Shown: positions 1 to 8,365, numbered from the stretch's first letter. The stretch: 64,000 bases of DNA from Clostridium tertium (GCF_017873245.1 NZ_JAGGJY010000011.1:1-64000); one strand, 5' to 3'. Program-made: numbers and translations. The notes: generated by a model not told the origin, from the sequence alone.

Positions 1-4
1 ATAA

Positions 5-643
5 TATATACATTCCTTTAAGCGTATTAAATCATACGATAAATTTATAGAAGAAATTAACAAAAATGATGATAATAATTCTGATCTAAAGTTAGGGGAT
101 AAAAATATTTATACTAATAAATTTAATTTAGATATTGAAGATATAAAAATATCCATAAAGTATTTATTTTCTCAAAAAAGAATTATAAATATAATAATTA
201 AAGTTATATTACCAGTTATAATAATGCAATGCTTAGCTTTATTTGTTATTTACTTGATGCTTTCTTATTTTGACAATAGAAAAATGATATTTCTATTAAT
301 AGTTTTAGCTGTAGCAACTTTTAATCTGATTGGTATTCCTTTGCTAATAAAGAAGACATGAATGAGAAAATTATTTATTAATAAAGATAATGAGGAATCA
401 GAATCTAATTATCAGGTTGTATTTATAAATAAAAATGGGATTTATACCTATAATAAGGATATTTGCGTAGGATTAAACTGGAGTAAGGACCTAGTTTTAA
501 AGGAATATAATAATTATTTTTTTGTGACAAAAGAAAGTAGATTAATAGCGATAATTCCTAAAAGAGCATTTAGTAATAAAGAGGATTGTGATAAATTTAT
601 AAGAAGAATAGAAAATTATATTAGTAAAAGTAATTTTTTATAA
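5..643 (+). pseudogene. YcxB-like membrane protein split by an in-frame TGA
   Basis: One reading frame runs from base 5 to 643, interrupted only by TGA at 359-361; the next codon (362) is ATG. The upstream 118 codons hold two hydrophobic segments after an acidic linker, with no ATG, GTG or TTG before the first helix. The downstream 93 residues contain the YcxB C-terminal pattern, a beta-rich stretch followed by the IIPKRAF signature. In YcxB proteins the two helices and this soluble domain form one chain of about 170 residues, so the TGA looks like a nonsense mutation, not a gene boundary. Another in-frame stop (TAA at base 2) precedes the open frame. No ribosome-binding site is obvious before 362. 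Two separately translated pieces remain possible. Function unknown; membrane location likely. Confidence 0.55.
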
Positions 644-673
644 TACAATTAAGGTTATATAGTTAAAAAGTTA

Positions 674-717
674 AAAGAATCTATATTAACTGTTTTAATA
701 ACACTATAGATTCTTTT
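674..717. terminator. Bidirectional terminator between YcxB-like gene and lysR
   Basis: AAAGAATCTATA and TATAGATTCTTT form a 12-bp stem around a 19-nt loop between two convergent genes. The right arm ends in TTTT on the plus strand and the left arm begins in AAAA, so it can act both ways. Confidence 0.65.
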
Positions 718-724
718 ATAACTT

Positions 725-1600
725 TTAAATAGTTGAAATAACAAAGTCTTTAAATATTTTTGCTATAGGGGACATATATGCATCTTTAAGCCATCCCATA
801 TAAATAGTTTTATCTTTAATTTTTTCTTTTATCTTTAAGATTGATACAGAATTTGTGTTGATAATTGGTGTATTTGGAACTATAGATATTCCAGCACCTG
901 CTGCAACTAAACCTTCTAGCATACTTGCTTCACTAGGTCTTATTGATATTTTAGGAATATAACCTAAGAATTCAGAGTATGAAATCATCTTATCTTTATT
1001 ATCTATACAAAAAGCAATAAAGGATTCATTTTCTAATTCTTTTAAAGATACTTCAGATTTATTTGAAAGATAATGATTTTTAGGAACTATTAATACATAT
1101 TCTTCTTTTCTTATAGGAATTGATTCAATTTCAGAAGGTATATTAATATGTTCTATACATTCATAAAATCCTAAATCTATTTTTCCAGATTTTAAATCAC
1201 ATATTATATTTTTTACTGATTCATGGCTAAATTGAAATTTAGTATTTGGATTTTTATTTAGGAAATCACTTATTATAAAAGGCATAAAATATGTTCCTAT
1301 ACTAGATGTAGAAGATATAGAAATACTACCTGTATTAGGGTTTGTTATTTCTTTTAATTCTTTTATACCTTTGTTTATCTCAAGTAATGCAGAATTTGTA
1401 TGAATTAAAAACATTTTTCCAAACCTTGTTAATTTAATGTTGCGACCACTTTTTTCAAATAGAGGAACTTCTAATTCTTCCTCAAGTTTTGAAATTGCCT
1501 TACTTAAAGCTGGCTGAGTTACTGAAAGTAAATTAGATGCAGATGTAAAATTTTCAGTTTCAGCTATTGTTTTAAAGTACTCTAATTGTTGTAGGTTCAT
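725..1600 (-). CDS. LysR family transcriptional regulator
   Basis: This 291-residue protein has the LysR layout: an N-terminal winged helix-turn-helix (about residues 1-60, with the typical FxTSASNLLSVTQPALSK pattern) and a two-lobed effector-binding domain (about 90-290). The start is supported by a GGAG seven bases upstream. It is transcribed away from the ferredoxin-nitroreductase gene across about 310 bp that contain a 7-1-7 palindrome (1754-1768). LysR regulators often control their divergent neighbour, so control of the nitroreductase/DsbA-like pair is the natural guess. The ligand cannot be read from the sequence. Family call is firm; target is inferred. Confidence 0.9.
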   Translation of the reverse strand: MNLQQLEYFKTIAETENFTSASNLLSVTQPALSKAISKLEEELEVPLFEKSGRNIKLTRFGKMFLIHTNSALLEINKGIKELKEITNPNTGSISISSTSSIGTYFMPFIISDFLNKNPNTKFQFSHESVKNIICDLKSGKIDLGFYECIEHINIPSEIESIPIRKEEYVLIVPKNHYLSNKSEVSLKELENESFIAFCIDNKDKMISYSEFLGYIPKISIRPSEASMLEGLVAAGAGISIVPNTPIINTNSVSILKIKEKIKDKTIYMGWLKDAYMSPIAKIFKDFVISTI

Positions 1601-1753
1601 TTTAATCTCCTTAGAATATTATATATGAATAAATTTATATAATCAGTTAAGCTGATTTAAGATTAAATGTAGTTTAACAGTATATTAGTTAATAATTGTT
1701 ATAATATAGTTTGACACAACATACGTGTTTTAAAGTTATATTAATAATAAAAT

Positions 1754-1768
1754 ATAACTATTAGTTAT
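1754..1768. promoter_or_regulatory. Palindrome in the lysR/nitroreductase intergenic region
   Basis: ATAACTATTAGTTAT is a perfect 7-1-7 inverted repeat in the divergent intergenic region. It fits the T-N11-A form of LysR boxes, but AT-richness makes chance occurrence possible. The rest of the roughly 310-bp gap shows only AT-rich promoter-like sequence. Confidence 0.35.
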
Positions 1769-1908
1769 GAGTTTATGAAAATTATCAATTAGACATATAT
1801 TGTTTTGTAATGATATAATCACAATATGAATTTTGGAATCAAATTTATTAATTAAAATAATTATAAAATTTATTTATAGTTATGTCAAAAGAAACTGGGG
1901 GATATATT

Positions 1909-2730
1909 ATGATGATAGTAGATAAAGAAAAATGTATTGGATGTAGTTTATGTGTTAATGATTGTATAGTGAGTGATATAAATTTAGTTGATGGTAAAGC
2001 TAATATAAATAATATAACTTGTATTAAATGTGGTCATTGTATAGCGGTTTGTCCTAAAAATGCAGTTTCAACAGATGAATATAATATGGAAGATGTTAAA
2101 GACTACAATAAAGAAGATTTTGAAATAAATGAAGATAATTTACTTAATTTTATTAAGTTTAGAAGAAGTATAAGAAACTTTAAAAATAAAGATGTAGAAT
2201 CTGAAAAACTTCTAAAAATTATAGAAGCTGGTAGATTTACTCAAACAGGAAGCAATAGTCAAGATGTATCTTATATTGTTATAAAAGATGGAATTGATGA
2301 ATTAAGAGAAATGACTTTAGAAAGCTTAAGTCAAATGGGACAAGGAATACTTAATAATTTAACAGAAGAAACTATGAAGTTTAAAACTTATGCAGAGATG
2401 TGGGTTAATATGTATGAAGATTATAAAGTCGATCCTAAGAAAGGTGACAGATTATTCTTTAATGCGCCAGCGGTAATACTTGTGTTATCTAATTCACAAG
2501 TAAATGGAGCACTTGCATCTTCAAATATGGAACTTATGACTAATGCATTAGGGCTTGGAACGTTCTTTAGTGGTTTCTTTATAAGAGCTGCACAAGGAAA
2601 TAAAAAGATAATGGAATTTTTAGAGTTAGATGAAAGTAAACAAATTGTAACTTGTATGATTATTGGATATCCAAATATAAAATATTCAAGAACAACACCA
2701 AGGAAAGAAGCAGAAATAATTTGGAGATAA
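1909..2730 (+). CDS. Ferredoxin-nitroreductase fusion protein
   Basis: The 273-residue product joins a two-[4Fe-4S] ferredoxin domain to a flavin nitroreductase domain. Cysteines at 9, 12, 15, 19 and 38, 41, 44, 48 make two CxxCxxCxxxC clusters. From about residue 80 the RRSIRNF motif and the following fold match FMN-binding nitroreductases. The start at 1909 is preferred over an upstream ATG at 1882 because GGGGGA lies seven bases before it. Such fusions are common in anaerobes and reduce nitro-compounds or quinone-like substrates with ferredoxin-delivered electrons; the actual substrate is unknown. A DsbA-like gene follows after 55 bp, and a LysR gene is divergent. Confidence 0.88.
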   Translation: MMIVDKEKCIGCSLCVNDCIVSDINLVDGKANINNITCIKCGHCIAVCPKNAVSTDEYNMEDVKDYNKEDFEINEDNLLNFIKFRRSIRNFKNKDVESEKLLKIIEAGRFTQTGSNSQDVSYIVIKDGIDELREMTLESLSQMGQGILNNLTEETMKFKTYAEMWVNMYEDYKVDPKKGDRLFFNAPAVILVLSNSQVNGALASSNMELMTNALGLGTFFSGFFIRAAQGNKKIMEFLELDESKQIVTCMIIGYPNIKYSRTTPRKEAEIIWR

Positions 2731-2785
2731 TTAAAAATATACAAATAATCAATTAAAATATCTTATACATTAAGGAGGAATAGCA

Positions 2786-3433
2786 ATGAAGGTGGAAATT
2801 TGGTCAGATATATTTTGTCCATTTTGTTATATAGGAAAACGTAAATTTGAAGTAGCTTTAGAAAAATTTGATAAAAAGGCAGATATAGAAGTTATATATC
2901 GTAGTTTTGAATTAAATCCTAGTGCAGAAAATCATAATGATAAGAACATACATGAACTTATTGCTAATAAGTATGGAATTACTTATGAAGAGGCTAAGTT
3001 AAATAATGATAATATAGTAAATCAAGCAAAGGAATTAGGATTAGAATATAACTTTGATACTTTAGTCCCAACAAATTCTTTTGATGCTCATCGAATGATT
3101 CATTTTGCAAAAGAGTATGGTAAGATGGAGGAAATGACAGAAACTTTATTTAAAGCATATTTTACAGATTCTAAAAACGTAAGTGATTTTAATACCTTGG
3201 TTGAAATAGCAGAGAATGTTGGATTAAATAAAGAAGAAGCAATAAATGTATTAAATAGTAATAAATATAGTGATTTAGTAAGAGCCGATGAAGAACTGGC
3301 AGGGCGTTATGGAATAAATGCGGTACCATTCTTTATATTCAATGAAAAATTTACAGTATCAGGAGCTCAACCTATAGAATTATTTTTACGAGCTTTAAAT
3401 AAAGTTAGTGAAGAGGAAAAATCTTTAACTTAA
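2786..3433 (+). CDS. DsbA/FrnE-like dithiol oxidoreductase
   Basis: This 215-residue cytoplasmic protein has the DsbA-family layout: a thioredoxin-like strand-helix start with CPFC at residues 11-14, a helical insertion, and the conserved cis-proline region near AVPFFIFN. It has no signal peptide, which fits the FrnE/2-hydroxychromene isomerase-like branch and not periplasmic DsbA. An AAGGAGG ribosome site precedes the ATG by eight bases. It probably forms an operon with the nitroreductase upstream and ends at the hairpin at 3501-3532. A role in thiol redox or stress is plausible; the substrate is unknown. Confidence 0.85.
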   Translation: MKVEIWSDIFCPFCYIGKRKFEVALEKFDKKADIEVIYRSFELNPSAENHNDKNIHELIANKYGITYEEAKLNNDNIVNQAKELGLEYNFDTLVPTNSFDAHRMIHFAKEYGKMEEMTETLFKAYFTDSKNVSDFNTLVEIAENVGLNKEEAINVLNSNKYSDLVRADEELAGRYGINAVPFFIFNEKFTVSGAQPIELFLRALNKVSEEEKSLT

Positions 3434-3500
3434 TAAAAGTTTACAAATTACATTATGAAAATTAAAGAAATCTATAAAAATAAATTTTAATAAAGTTGAT

Positions 3501-3532
3501 AAAAAAGGAGCTTAAATTAGAGCTCCTTTTTT
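3501..3532 (+). terminator. Intrinsic terminator after DsbA-like gene
   Basis: AAAAAAGGAGCT and AGCTCCTTTTTT pair perfectly around an 8-nt loop, giving a U-tailed hairpin 70 bp after the stop codon. Confidence 0.85.
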
Positions 3533-3599
3533 ACGAATAGTATTAAAAATATTTAATTTTATGCATATGTAAATAATAGATAAAAAATTATATTTAAAA

Positions 3600-3710
3600 A
3601 TTAGTTTAAGTAAATAAATAACTTAAAGGATATAACGTTTCGTGATACCTTTTAGAAAAAATTAATATAGAAGTATAAAAGGGGGTCGCTAAACGCGACC
3701 TCCTTTATAA
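3600..3710 (+). ncRNA. Structured intergenic segment, possible small RNA
   Basis: Two hairpins follow each other in a gene-free stretch: 3625-3652 (AAAGG/CCTTT, TAT/ATA, ACG/CGT pairing around TTT) and 3682-3706 (GGGGGTCGC pairing with GCGACCTCC, one wobble). The GC-rich stem is striking against the AT background. The T-run after the second stem is short (TTT), so terminator status is weak. No ORF is present. It may be a small RNA or leftover leader. Confidence 0.25.
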
Positions 3711-3782
3711 AAATAAAAAAATTAACTTTTTCTAGGCAATAAAGCTTACTTGAAATTGAATAAATTAAATTGTACATTAAAT

Positions 3783-3831
3783 AAATTACTGAGATTGCGC
3801 TTTTTTACTTTCGCAATAGATTAAGTAATTT
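3783..3831 (+). other. Long interrupted hairpin upstream of the 3898 gene
   Basis: AAATTACT pairs with AGTAATTT and ATTGCG with CGCAAT, forming an interrupted stem of about 14 bp followed by a T-rich run near 3835-3841. It may terminate transcription entering from upstream. The rest of the 3434-3897 gap shows nothing further except AT-rich promoter-like sequence near 3850-3890. Confidence 0.4.
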
Positions 3832-3897
3832 TCAAATTTTTTTGGAATAAACATTATAATAGATATTTATTAAGTATATTATAATGGAGAGTATTAA

Positions 3898-4872
3898 ATG
3901 GTAATTTATATTAAAAAAAGAATAGGTTATTTATTATTATGTTTATTAGCGTTATTTTGTTTTGTATTTATATTTTATAAATACGTAATAATAAATAATA
4001 AAAAGGATTTTATTGCAGGAGCATTTGTCATAAATCAAGAGCTAGAAGAACAACATGAAAAAGAAGTAGTTACTATAATAAACAACGAAAAGTATTTTAG
4101 ACCATCAAAGCTGCCAGTATTAAATAATAAAGAGGAAGTTAATGAACTTATTAATAATTATTATGATAAAGAAGTAAATGATATATCTATTCCAATAAAG
4201 TTTATAAAGAGTCCAGAAGATACGATCTTGAATTATTTTTCACTTTTAAGGGAAGCAGCTAATCCTTCAGATAGTAAATACATAGGTTGTGGTTCATTGG
4301 GGGATGGGAATAGGCCTTATCCAATAGCATATAATTTTTTTGATGATGAATATAAGAAAAAGGTAAGTTTCAATACTTATAAAGATTCATTTTCTAATAT
4401 GTTTCATATAAGTTTAATAAAGTATAAAGAAGTTCCAAGTGATAATGAAAATTTAAAGTATTTTTATGAAATAGAAGTTATACAAGCTTTAGAAAATAAC
4501 ATTGCAAGTTTTACTTATTACTATGGATTTATAGAGTTAGGTAAATCAGGAGATAGATTTAAAATATTAGATATTAGTATTACACCTGAAAATTATCTTT
4601 GTGCACCATATCATGGATGGGTATATGATGGGGCCTCAAAGGTTGAAATAGAATATGGAAACTGGTGCAAGCTTATTAAAAAGATGGGAAAAACAGAGGT
4701 GGATGGCTATGTTAAGAATATATATTTCCTAGGAAACGACAATAAGAACTATAAAATACAATTCTATACTTTAACTAATGATTATGATATAGAAGTAGCT
4801 CAATATGTTCAAAATAGTAATGGAAAATGGGAATATATAAAATTAAATCCAGAGGATTGTTTAAAAAAATAA
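3898..4872 (+). CDS. Membrane-anchored extracellular protein of unknown function
   Basis: I do not recognise this 324-residue protein. It begins with a basic stretch and one hydrophobic helix (about residues 9-30) with no lipobox cysteine, consistent with a signal anchor and an external soluble domain. The soluble part is rich in Lys, Asn and Tyr, with a middle region resembling small NTF2-like or DUF4829-type folds only in general character (FLSLLREAA-type helix followed by beta-strands). GGAG lies before the ATG. The flanks are a structured intergenic region and an independent aldolase gene, so context does not suggest a role. Confidence 0.7.
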   Translation: MVIYIKKRIGYLLLCLLALFCFVFIFYKYVIINNKKDFIAGAFVINQELEEQHEKEVVTIINNEKYFRPSKLPVLNNKEEVNELINNYYDKEVNDISIPIKFIKSPEDTILNYFSLLREAANPSDSKYIGCGSLGDGNRPYPIAYNFFDDEYKKKVSFNTYKDSFSNMFHISLIKYKEVPSDNENLKYFYEIEVIQALENNIASFTYYYGFIELGKSGDRFKILDISITPENYLCAPYHGWVYDGASKVEIEYGNWCKLIKKMGKTEVDGYVKNIYFLGNDNKNYKIQFYTLTNDYDIEVAQYVQNSNGKWEYIKLNPEDCLKK

Positions 4873-4988
4873 AAGAATAGTAATATATACAAAATTTCTA
4901 AAAATTATTGAAATTAAATTAATGAAAAAAGTAATATGATATAATAATAAAATAAACAATAGAAAAATATATTTAGAAGGTGTACAAA

Positions 4989-5639
4989 ATGAAAAAAGAA
5001 ATAATCAATTTTATTGAAGAAAATAAAATAATTGCAATTTGTAGAGGAATTTATGGAGAAAAGTTACTTCAATTAGTAGAAGCTTTGTATAATGGTGGAG
5101 TTAAGTTAGTTGAAGTAACATTTGATCAAGGTGATGAAAACTGTATTGAAAAAACTTCAGAAGCACTTAAAGAGCTAACTTCTAAATTTAATGGCAAAGT
5201 TAAGTTTGGAGCAGGTACTGTTATTACTACAGAGCAAGTTTATGCTGCAAAAAACTCAGGAGCAGAATATATTTTAGCTCCAAATTCAGATGTTGAAATA
5301 ATAAAGCTAGCAAATGAATTAGATTTAGTAACAATACCAGGTGCTATGACTTCAACTGAAATTTTATCAGCACATAAAGCTGGTGCAGATTTTGTAAAAC
5401 TATTCCCAGCAGGTACATTAGGATTAAAGTATGTAAGAGATATATTAGGTCCAATAAATAATGTTAAGTTTATTGCAGCTGCAGGAGTTACTCCAGAAAA
5501 CTTAGGAGATTTCTTAAATTTAGGATTTATAGGTGCAGGAATTAGTAATTATATAACTAATAAGGATATGGTAAACTCAGGAGATTTTGATACATTAACT
5601 AATCATGCTAAGGAAATAATGAAAATAGCTAAAGAATGA
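4989..5639 (+). CDS. eda: KDPG/KHG aldolase (first of three paralogues)
   Basis: A 216-residue class I aldolase of the Eda family, cleaving 2-keto-3-deoxy-6-phosphogluconate (or 4-hydroxy-2-oxoglutarate) to pyruvate plus an aldehyde. The conserved Glu region (VEVTFDQGD), GAGTV phosphate-loop segment, and Schiff-base Lys in FVKLFPAG are present. The start at 4989 is chosen because AGAAGG lies eight bases upstream; a GTG at 4980 overlaps that site. It stands alone, unlike the copies at 40953 and 46650, which sit in sugar-acid operons. Its sequence is clearly different from both, so it may serve another keto-acid. Confidence 0.88.
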   Translation: MKKEIINFIEENKIIAICRGIYGEKLLQLVEALYNGGVKLVEVTFDQGDENCIEKTSEALKELTSKFNGKVKFGAGTVITTEQVYAAKNSGAEYILAPNSDVEIIKLANELDLVTIPGAMTSTEILSAHKAGADFVKLFPAGTLGLKYVRDILGPINNVKFIAAAGVTPENLGDFLNLGFIGAGISNYITNKDMVNSGDFDTLTNHAKEIMKIAKE

Positions 5640-5695
5640 TATTAAGAAATATAATCTTTTTGTAAAATGTTTTTTTCGAATAAAGATATTTTACC

Positions 5696-5735
5696 ATAAA
5701 TCTTAAACTCATAGAGTTTGAGATTTATTTTTTAC
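5696..5735 (+). terminator. Terminator after first KDPG aldolase
   Basis: ATAAATCTTAAACTC pairs with GAGTTTGAGATTTAT around a short loop, followed by TTTTTT. Confidence 0.75.
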
Positions 5736-5736
5736 A

Positions 5737-5783
5737 AAAAAGTAGCTGTGCACTAATTATTTAGTGCCACAGCTACTTTTTTT
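5737..5783. terminator. Bidirectional terminator, mainly for brnQ
   Basis: AAAAGTAGCTGTG and CACAGCTACTTTT pair, extended by CACTAA/TTAGTG, between convergent genes. A-rich left and T-rich right flanks allow function on both strands. Confidence 0.8.
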
Positions 5784-7089
5784 ATTTGCTTTTATTACAA
5801 AAATTAAAAAACATTAATTTTTTTGAAGTGATATGACTAAAAATGAAGCCTATAAATCCTCCTATTATAGCTGGGATAATCCAGTTAAAACCAAAGCTTG
5901 AGAAAGGTAGCTTATGAATAAAGTTTATATTTACTCCTAAACTATCAATTACAGTAAGCAAGCTCACTAAAAGAGTAGAATATGCAACACCTTTAAAAAT
6001 TTCAATTTTAGTAAATATATTTTTAAAATAATTCATTAGGATTAATGCAATTGAAACCGGATAGATTATTGTTAATATTGGAGCAGAAATTGATATTATT
6101 TTATCAACTCCAAAGTTAGAAATAATAGCGCTAAAAGTACAAATAAAAATAACTATGTAATTATATTTAATTTTATTATTAGTAATATCCTCAAAATATT
6201 TGCTTGTGACAGAAGTTAAGCCTATTGCTGTAGTAAGGCACGCAAAAGCAACAACTATACTTAATATTATTGTTCCAGAATTTCCTAACAAATCATTTGT
6301 TATACTAATTAATAGTGTAGTTTGAGAAATAGTTGGATTATAAATATTAGAGGCAGTTGCTCCTAAATAAGTTAATCCACCATATACTAAAGTAAGAGCT
6401 ATTGCAGATATTATAGCTGATTTTATAGTAAGTCCTATAGTTTCTTTTTTAGTATATCCCCTATTTAAAAATGATGTAATTATTAGAGCAGTAATACCTC
6501 CACTTCCCAATGGATCCATTGTTTGATAACCCTGTGTTAATCCTGTCATAAATAAGTTATTAGATTGTATATCGAGATTCAAAGATCCAATAGGAGAAAT
6601 GATTCCTTTTATTATTAAAACCAATAGGGAAAATAGTAAAATTGGAGTTAAAAATTTACCAAGTATATCCATAACTTTAGTTGGTTTTATAGTTAATATT
6701 AAAACTATAGAAAAGAATAAAATTGAAAATAAAACTGGGTTAACTGATTCAAACAATGGTTGTACACTCATTTCAAAAGTTGTAGCAGCTGTTCTTGGTA
6801 CAATTAATATTGGACCTAAACAAAGCATAATTACAATTTCTAGAGTAAGACCAAATTTATTACCTGATTTTTTTAAAATTGATTTAAAAGAGCCTGCACG
6901 TGCTATTGCTCCTATTGATAAAAGAATAAGTCCTACATCAGATAATATAAAGCCCAAAAAGCTTACAATCCATTTATGACCAGATGTCAATCCTATAAAT
7001 GGAGGAAAAATCAGATTACCTGCTCCAAAAAACATAGAGAAGACTGCAAAAGCAATAATTAATACGTCCTTATTTTTATTTTTTTTCAT
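5782..7089 (-). CDS. brnQ: Branched-chain amino-acid transporter BrnQ
   Basis: A 435-residue polytopic membrane protein of the LIVCS family, importing leucine, isoleucine and valine with a cation gradient. About twelve hydrophobic segments are visible, and the N-terminal signature FSMFFGAGNLIFPP is diagnostic. The start at 7089 is chosen because AGAGG lies eight bases upstream; an in-frame ATG 18 bases earlier lies before that site. The transcript has a leader of about 250 nt with an Ile/Leu-rich short ORF, alternative hairpins and a terminator directly before the gene, which suggests attenuation by charged branched-chain tRNA. Length and motifs are normal for the family. Confidence 0.93.
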   Translation of the reverse strand: MKKNKNKDVLIIAFAVFSMFFGAGNLIFPPFIGLTSGHKWIVSFLGFILSDVGLILLSIGAIARAGSFKSILKKSGNKFGLTLEIVIMLCLGPILIVPRTAATTFEMSVQPLFESVNPVLFSILFFSIVLILTIKPTKVMDILGKFLTPILLFSLLVLIIKGIISPIGSLNLDIQSNNLFMTGLTQGYQTMDPLGSGGITALIITSFLNRGYTKKETIGLTIKSAIISAIALTLVYGGLTYLGATASNIYNPTISQTTLLISITNDLLGNSGTIILSIVVAFACLTTAIGLTSVTSKYFEDITNNKIKYNYIVIFICTFSAIISNFGVDKIISISAPILTIIYPVSIALILMNYFKNIFTKIEIFKGVAYSTLLVSLLTVIDSLGVNINFIHKLPFSSFGFNWIIPAIIGGFIGFIFSHITSKKLMFFNFCNKSK

Positions 7090-7116
7090 AGTAGTACCTC
7101 TTTCCATATTTTATAA

Positions 7117-7151
7117 ATAAAAAAGCCACATAGAATTTACTATGTGGCTTT
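7117..7151 (-). terminator. Leader terminator just upstream of brnQ
   Basis: On the minus strand GCCACATAG pairs with CTATGTGGC and is followed by TTTTTTATTT, only about 30 nt before the brnQ start. Its position before its own gene points to an attenuator. Confidence 0.8.
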
Positions 7152-7277
7152 AGGCCTAGGATTAAAAGCTACATAGTGGATACCTATGTGGCTTTAATAA
7201 ATTAACTTTAGCCTCCATAGATACAAACGATTAAGTGTTTGTATCTATGGTCAATATATAAACCGATAAATACAAAC

Positions 7278-7346
7278 CTAACTAAAAAGGCTAAAGAAAA
7301 ATATATTAAGTTTTAGCGTTTCAGATAAATTTATATTTTTTATCAT
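7278..7346 (-). CDS. Putative 22-residue Ile/Leu-rich leader peptide for brnQ
   Basis: An ATG at 7346 is preceded by AGGAG at a normal distance and opens 22 codons ending in TAG at 7278-7280. The peptide starts MIKNINL and carries four Leu or more and three Ile codons (all ATA), plus a run of Phe. It lies directly upstream of alternative hairpins and of the branched-chain amino-acid transporter gene, which is the expected layout for a leader peptide sensing Ile/Leu-tRNA charging. Translation is inferred, not shown. Confidence 0.5.
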   Translation of the reverse strand: MIKNINLSETLKLNIFFFSLFS

Positions 7347-7565
7347 TTTAAAATCTCCTAAAAATAAACTATGACAATATTTAAAATTAATTATATATAA
7401 ATATTATAAAAATTGCAATGAAAAAATAAGATTCTATAAAATAAAGTACGTGAATTAGTTATAGAGATATAAAGTAGGCAAATAAAAGGGGGGTTAAGAG
7501 AGTAGAATAATATTTATAGTGATGGTTAAGATAAAATTGAAGATATAGATATGGTATAACTCAAA

Positions 7566-7580
7566 TGATAAATATTATCA
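7566..7580. promoter_or_regulatory. Fur-family box 1 upstream of rpsD paralogue
   Basis: TGATAAATATTATCA matches the Bacillus Fur 7-1-7 consensus TGATAATnATTATCA at all but one informative position. It lies 133 bp before the S4 start. Fur, Zur and PerR boxes are similar, so the cognate regulator is not certain. Confidence 0.5.
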
Positions 7581-7638
7581 ATTAGTGAGAAATATTAAGG
7601 AATTTAAAAATAAATTAAGATAATAGGCAAAAACTAAA

Positions 7639-7653
7639 TGATAATGATTTTCA
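7639..7653. promoter_or_regulatory. Fur-family box 2 upstream of rpsD paralogue
   Basis: TGATAATGATTTTCA again differs from TGATAATnATTATCA at one position and sits 60 bp before the S4 start, just upstream of a TATAAT-like hexamer at 7675-7680, where a repressor would block initiation. The remainder of the 7360-7712 gap shows no gene. Confidence 0.5.
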
Positions 7654-7712
7654 ATTATTGAGAAGATATGATATTATAATTACATAATTTAATTTTAAAA
7701 AGGAGGAAAACC

Positions 7713-8306
7713 ATGGCTAGAGAAAGAGGCCCAAGATTTAAACAGAGTAGAAGACTTGGATTGAATGTTTATGGACATCCAAAAGCTATGAATAGAGCTG
7801 TAAAGGGAACAAGTAGAGCAGATAAAAAGTTATCAGAATATGGTGTAAGACTATTAGAAAAGCAAAGATTAAGAGCATATTATGGAGTTTTAGAAAAGCA
7901 GTTTAAAAAATATGTTGAAGATGCCTTTAAAACTAAAGAAGGTACAACTGGAGAAGCTTTATTATTAAGACTGGAATCGAGATTAGACAACCTTGTATAT
8001 AGAATGGGATTTGCTAATTCTATAAGAGCTGCAAGGCAAATGGTTAATCATGGACATATTTTAGTTGATGGAAAGAAAATTGATATTCCATCATATAAGG
8101 TAGAACCAGGAACAGAAATTTCCTTAACAGAAAAGGCAAGAAAATCTCCAAATTATATTTCAAACATAAATGGGCATGTAAATACTTTACCTTACATAGA
8201 TTCTAACTTAGATGAATTTAAGGCTGTATATACTAGATATCCATTAAGAGAAGAAATTCCAATACAAATTAATGAAAATTTAATAGTTGAGTTCTACTCT
8301 AGATAA
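7713..8306 (+). CDS. rpsD: 30S ribosomal protein S4, cysteine-free paralogue
   Basis: A 197-residue S4: N-terminal region binding 16S rRNA, then the S4 RNA-binding domain (about residues 90-150, [11 protein letters not shown] and [14 protein letters not shown] motifs) and the conserved C-terminus [16 protein letters not shown] precedes the ATG. The protein has no cysteine at all, so it lacks the N-terminal zinc ribbon found in the S4 of the main alpha operon of many clostridia. It stands alone, not with rpsK/rpoA, and two Fur-family boxes lie upstream. That matches the known pattern of zinc-independent ribosomal-protein paralogues made during metal limitation; the regulation is inferred. Confidence 0.93.
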   Translation: MARERGPRFKQSRRLGLNVYGHPKAMNRAVKGTSRADKKLSEYGVRLLEKQRLRAYYGVLEKQFKKYVEDAFKTKEGTTGEALLLRLESRLDNLVYRMGFANSIRAARQMVNHGHILVDGKKIDIPSYKVEPGTEISLTEKARKSPNYISNINGHVNTLPYIDSNLDEFKAVYTRYPLREEIPIQINENLIVEFYSR

Positions 8307-8365
8307 TCATCTAGCTAAAAGTATAAGGTTCAGAACTTCTTAAAATTAAAGTATATTTTGCCATG

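Larger units (their letters stand above)
7117..7360 (-). promoter_or_regulatory. brnQ leader with alternative hairpins (attenuator candidate)
   Basis: In transcript order: a short Ile/Leu-rich ORF; CTTTAGCC (within that ORF) able to pair with GGCTAAAG at about 7203-7210; GTTTGTAT just after the ORF stop able to compete for ATACAAAC in a near-perfect 14-bp hairpin (about 7213-7250); a hairpin AAAGC-ACATAG/CTATGT-GCTTT (7165-7195); and the terminator stem built from the same GCCACATAG words. The duplicated words allow mutually exclusive folds. No T-box consensus (TGGNACCGCG) is present. The overall plan resembles ribosome-mediated attenuation. Confidence 0.55.

Noticed and set aside
1882..1908. 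Longer N-terminus for the ferredoxin-nitroreductase
   Set aside because: The extra nine residues include the GGGGGA ribosome site of the 1909 start.
2421..2744. Minus-strand frame of 107 codons over the nitroreductase
   Set aside because: Lies wholly opposite conserved coding sequence, with no ribosome site or family match.
7117..7460. T-box riboswitch before brnQ
   Set aside because: No TGGNACCGCG-type antiterminator bulge and no AG-bulge/specifier stem could be found; the short Ile/Leu ORF explains the layout better.
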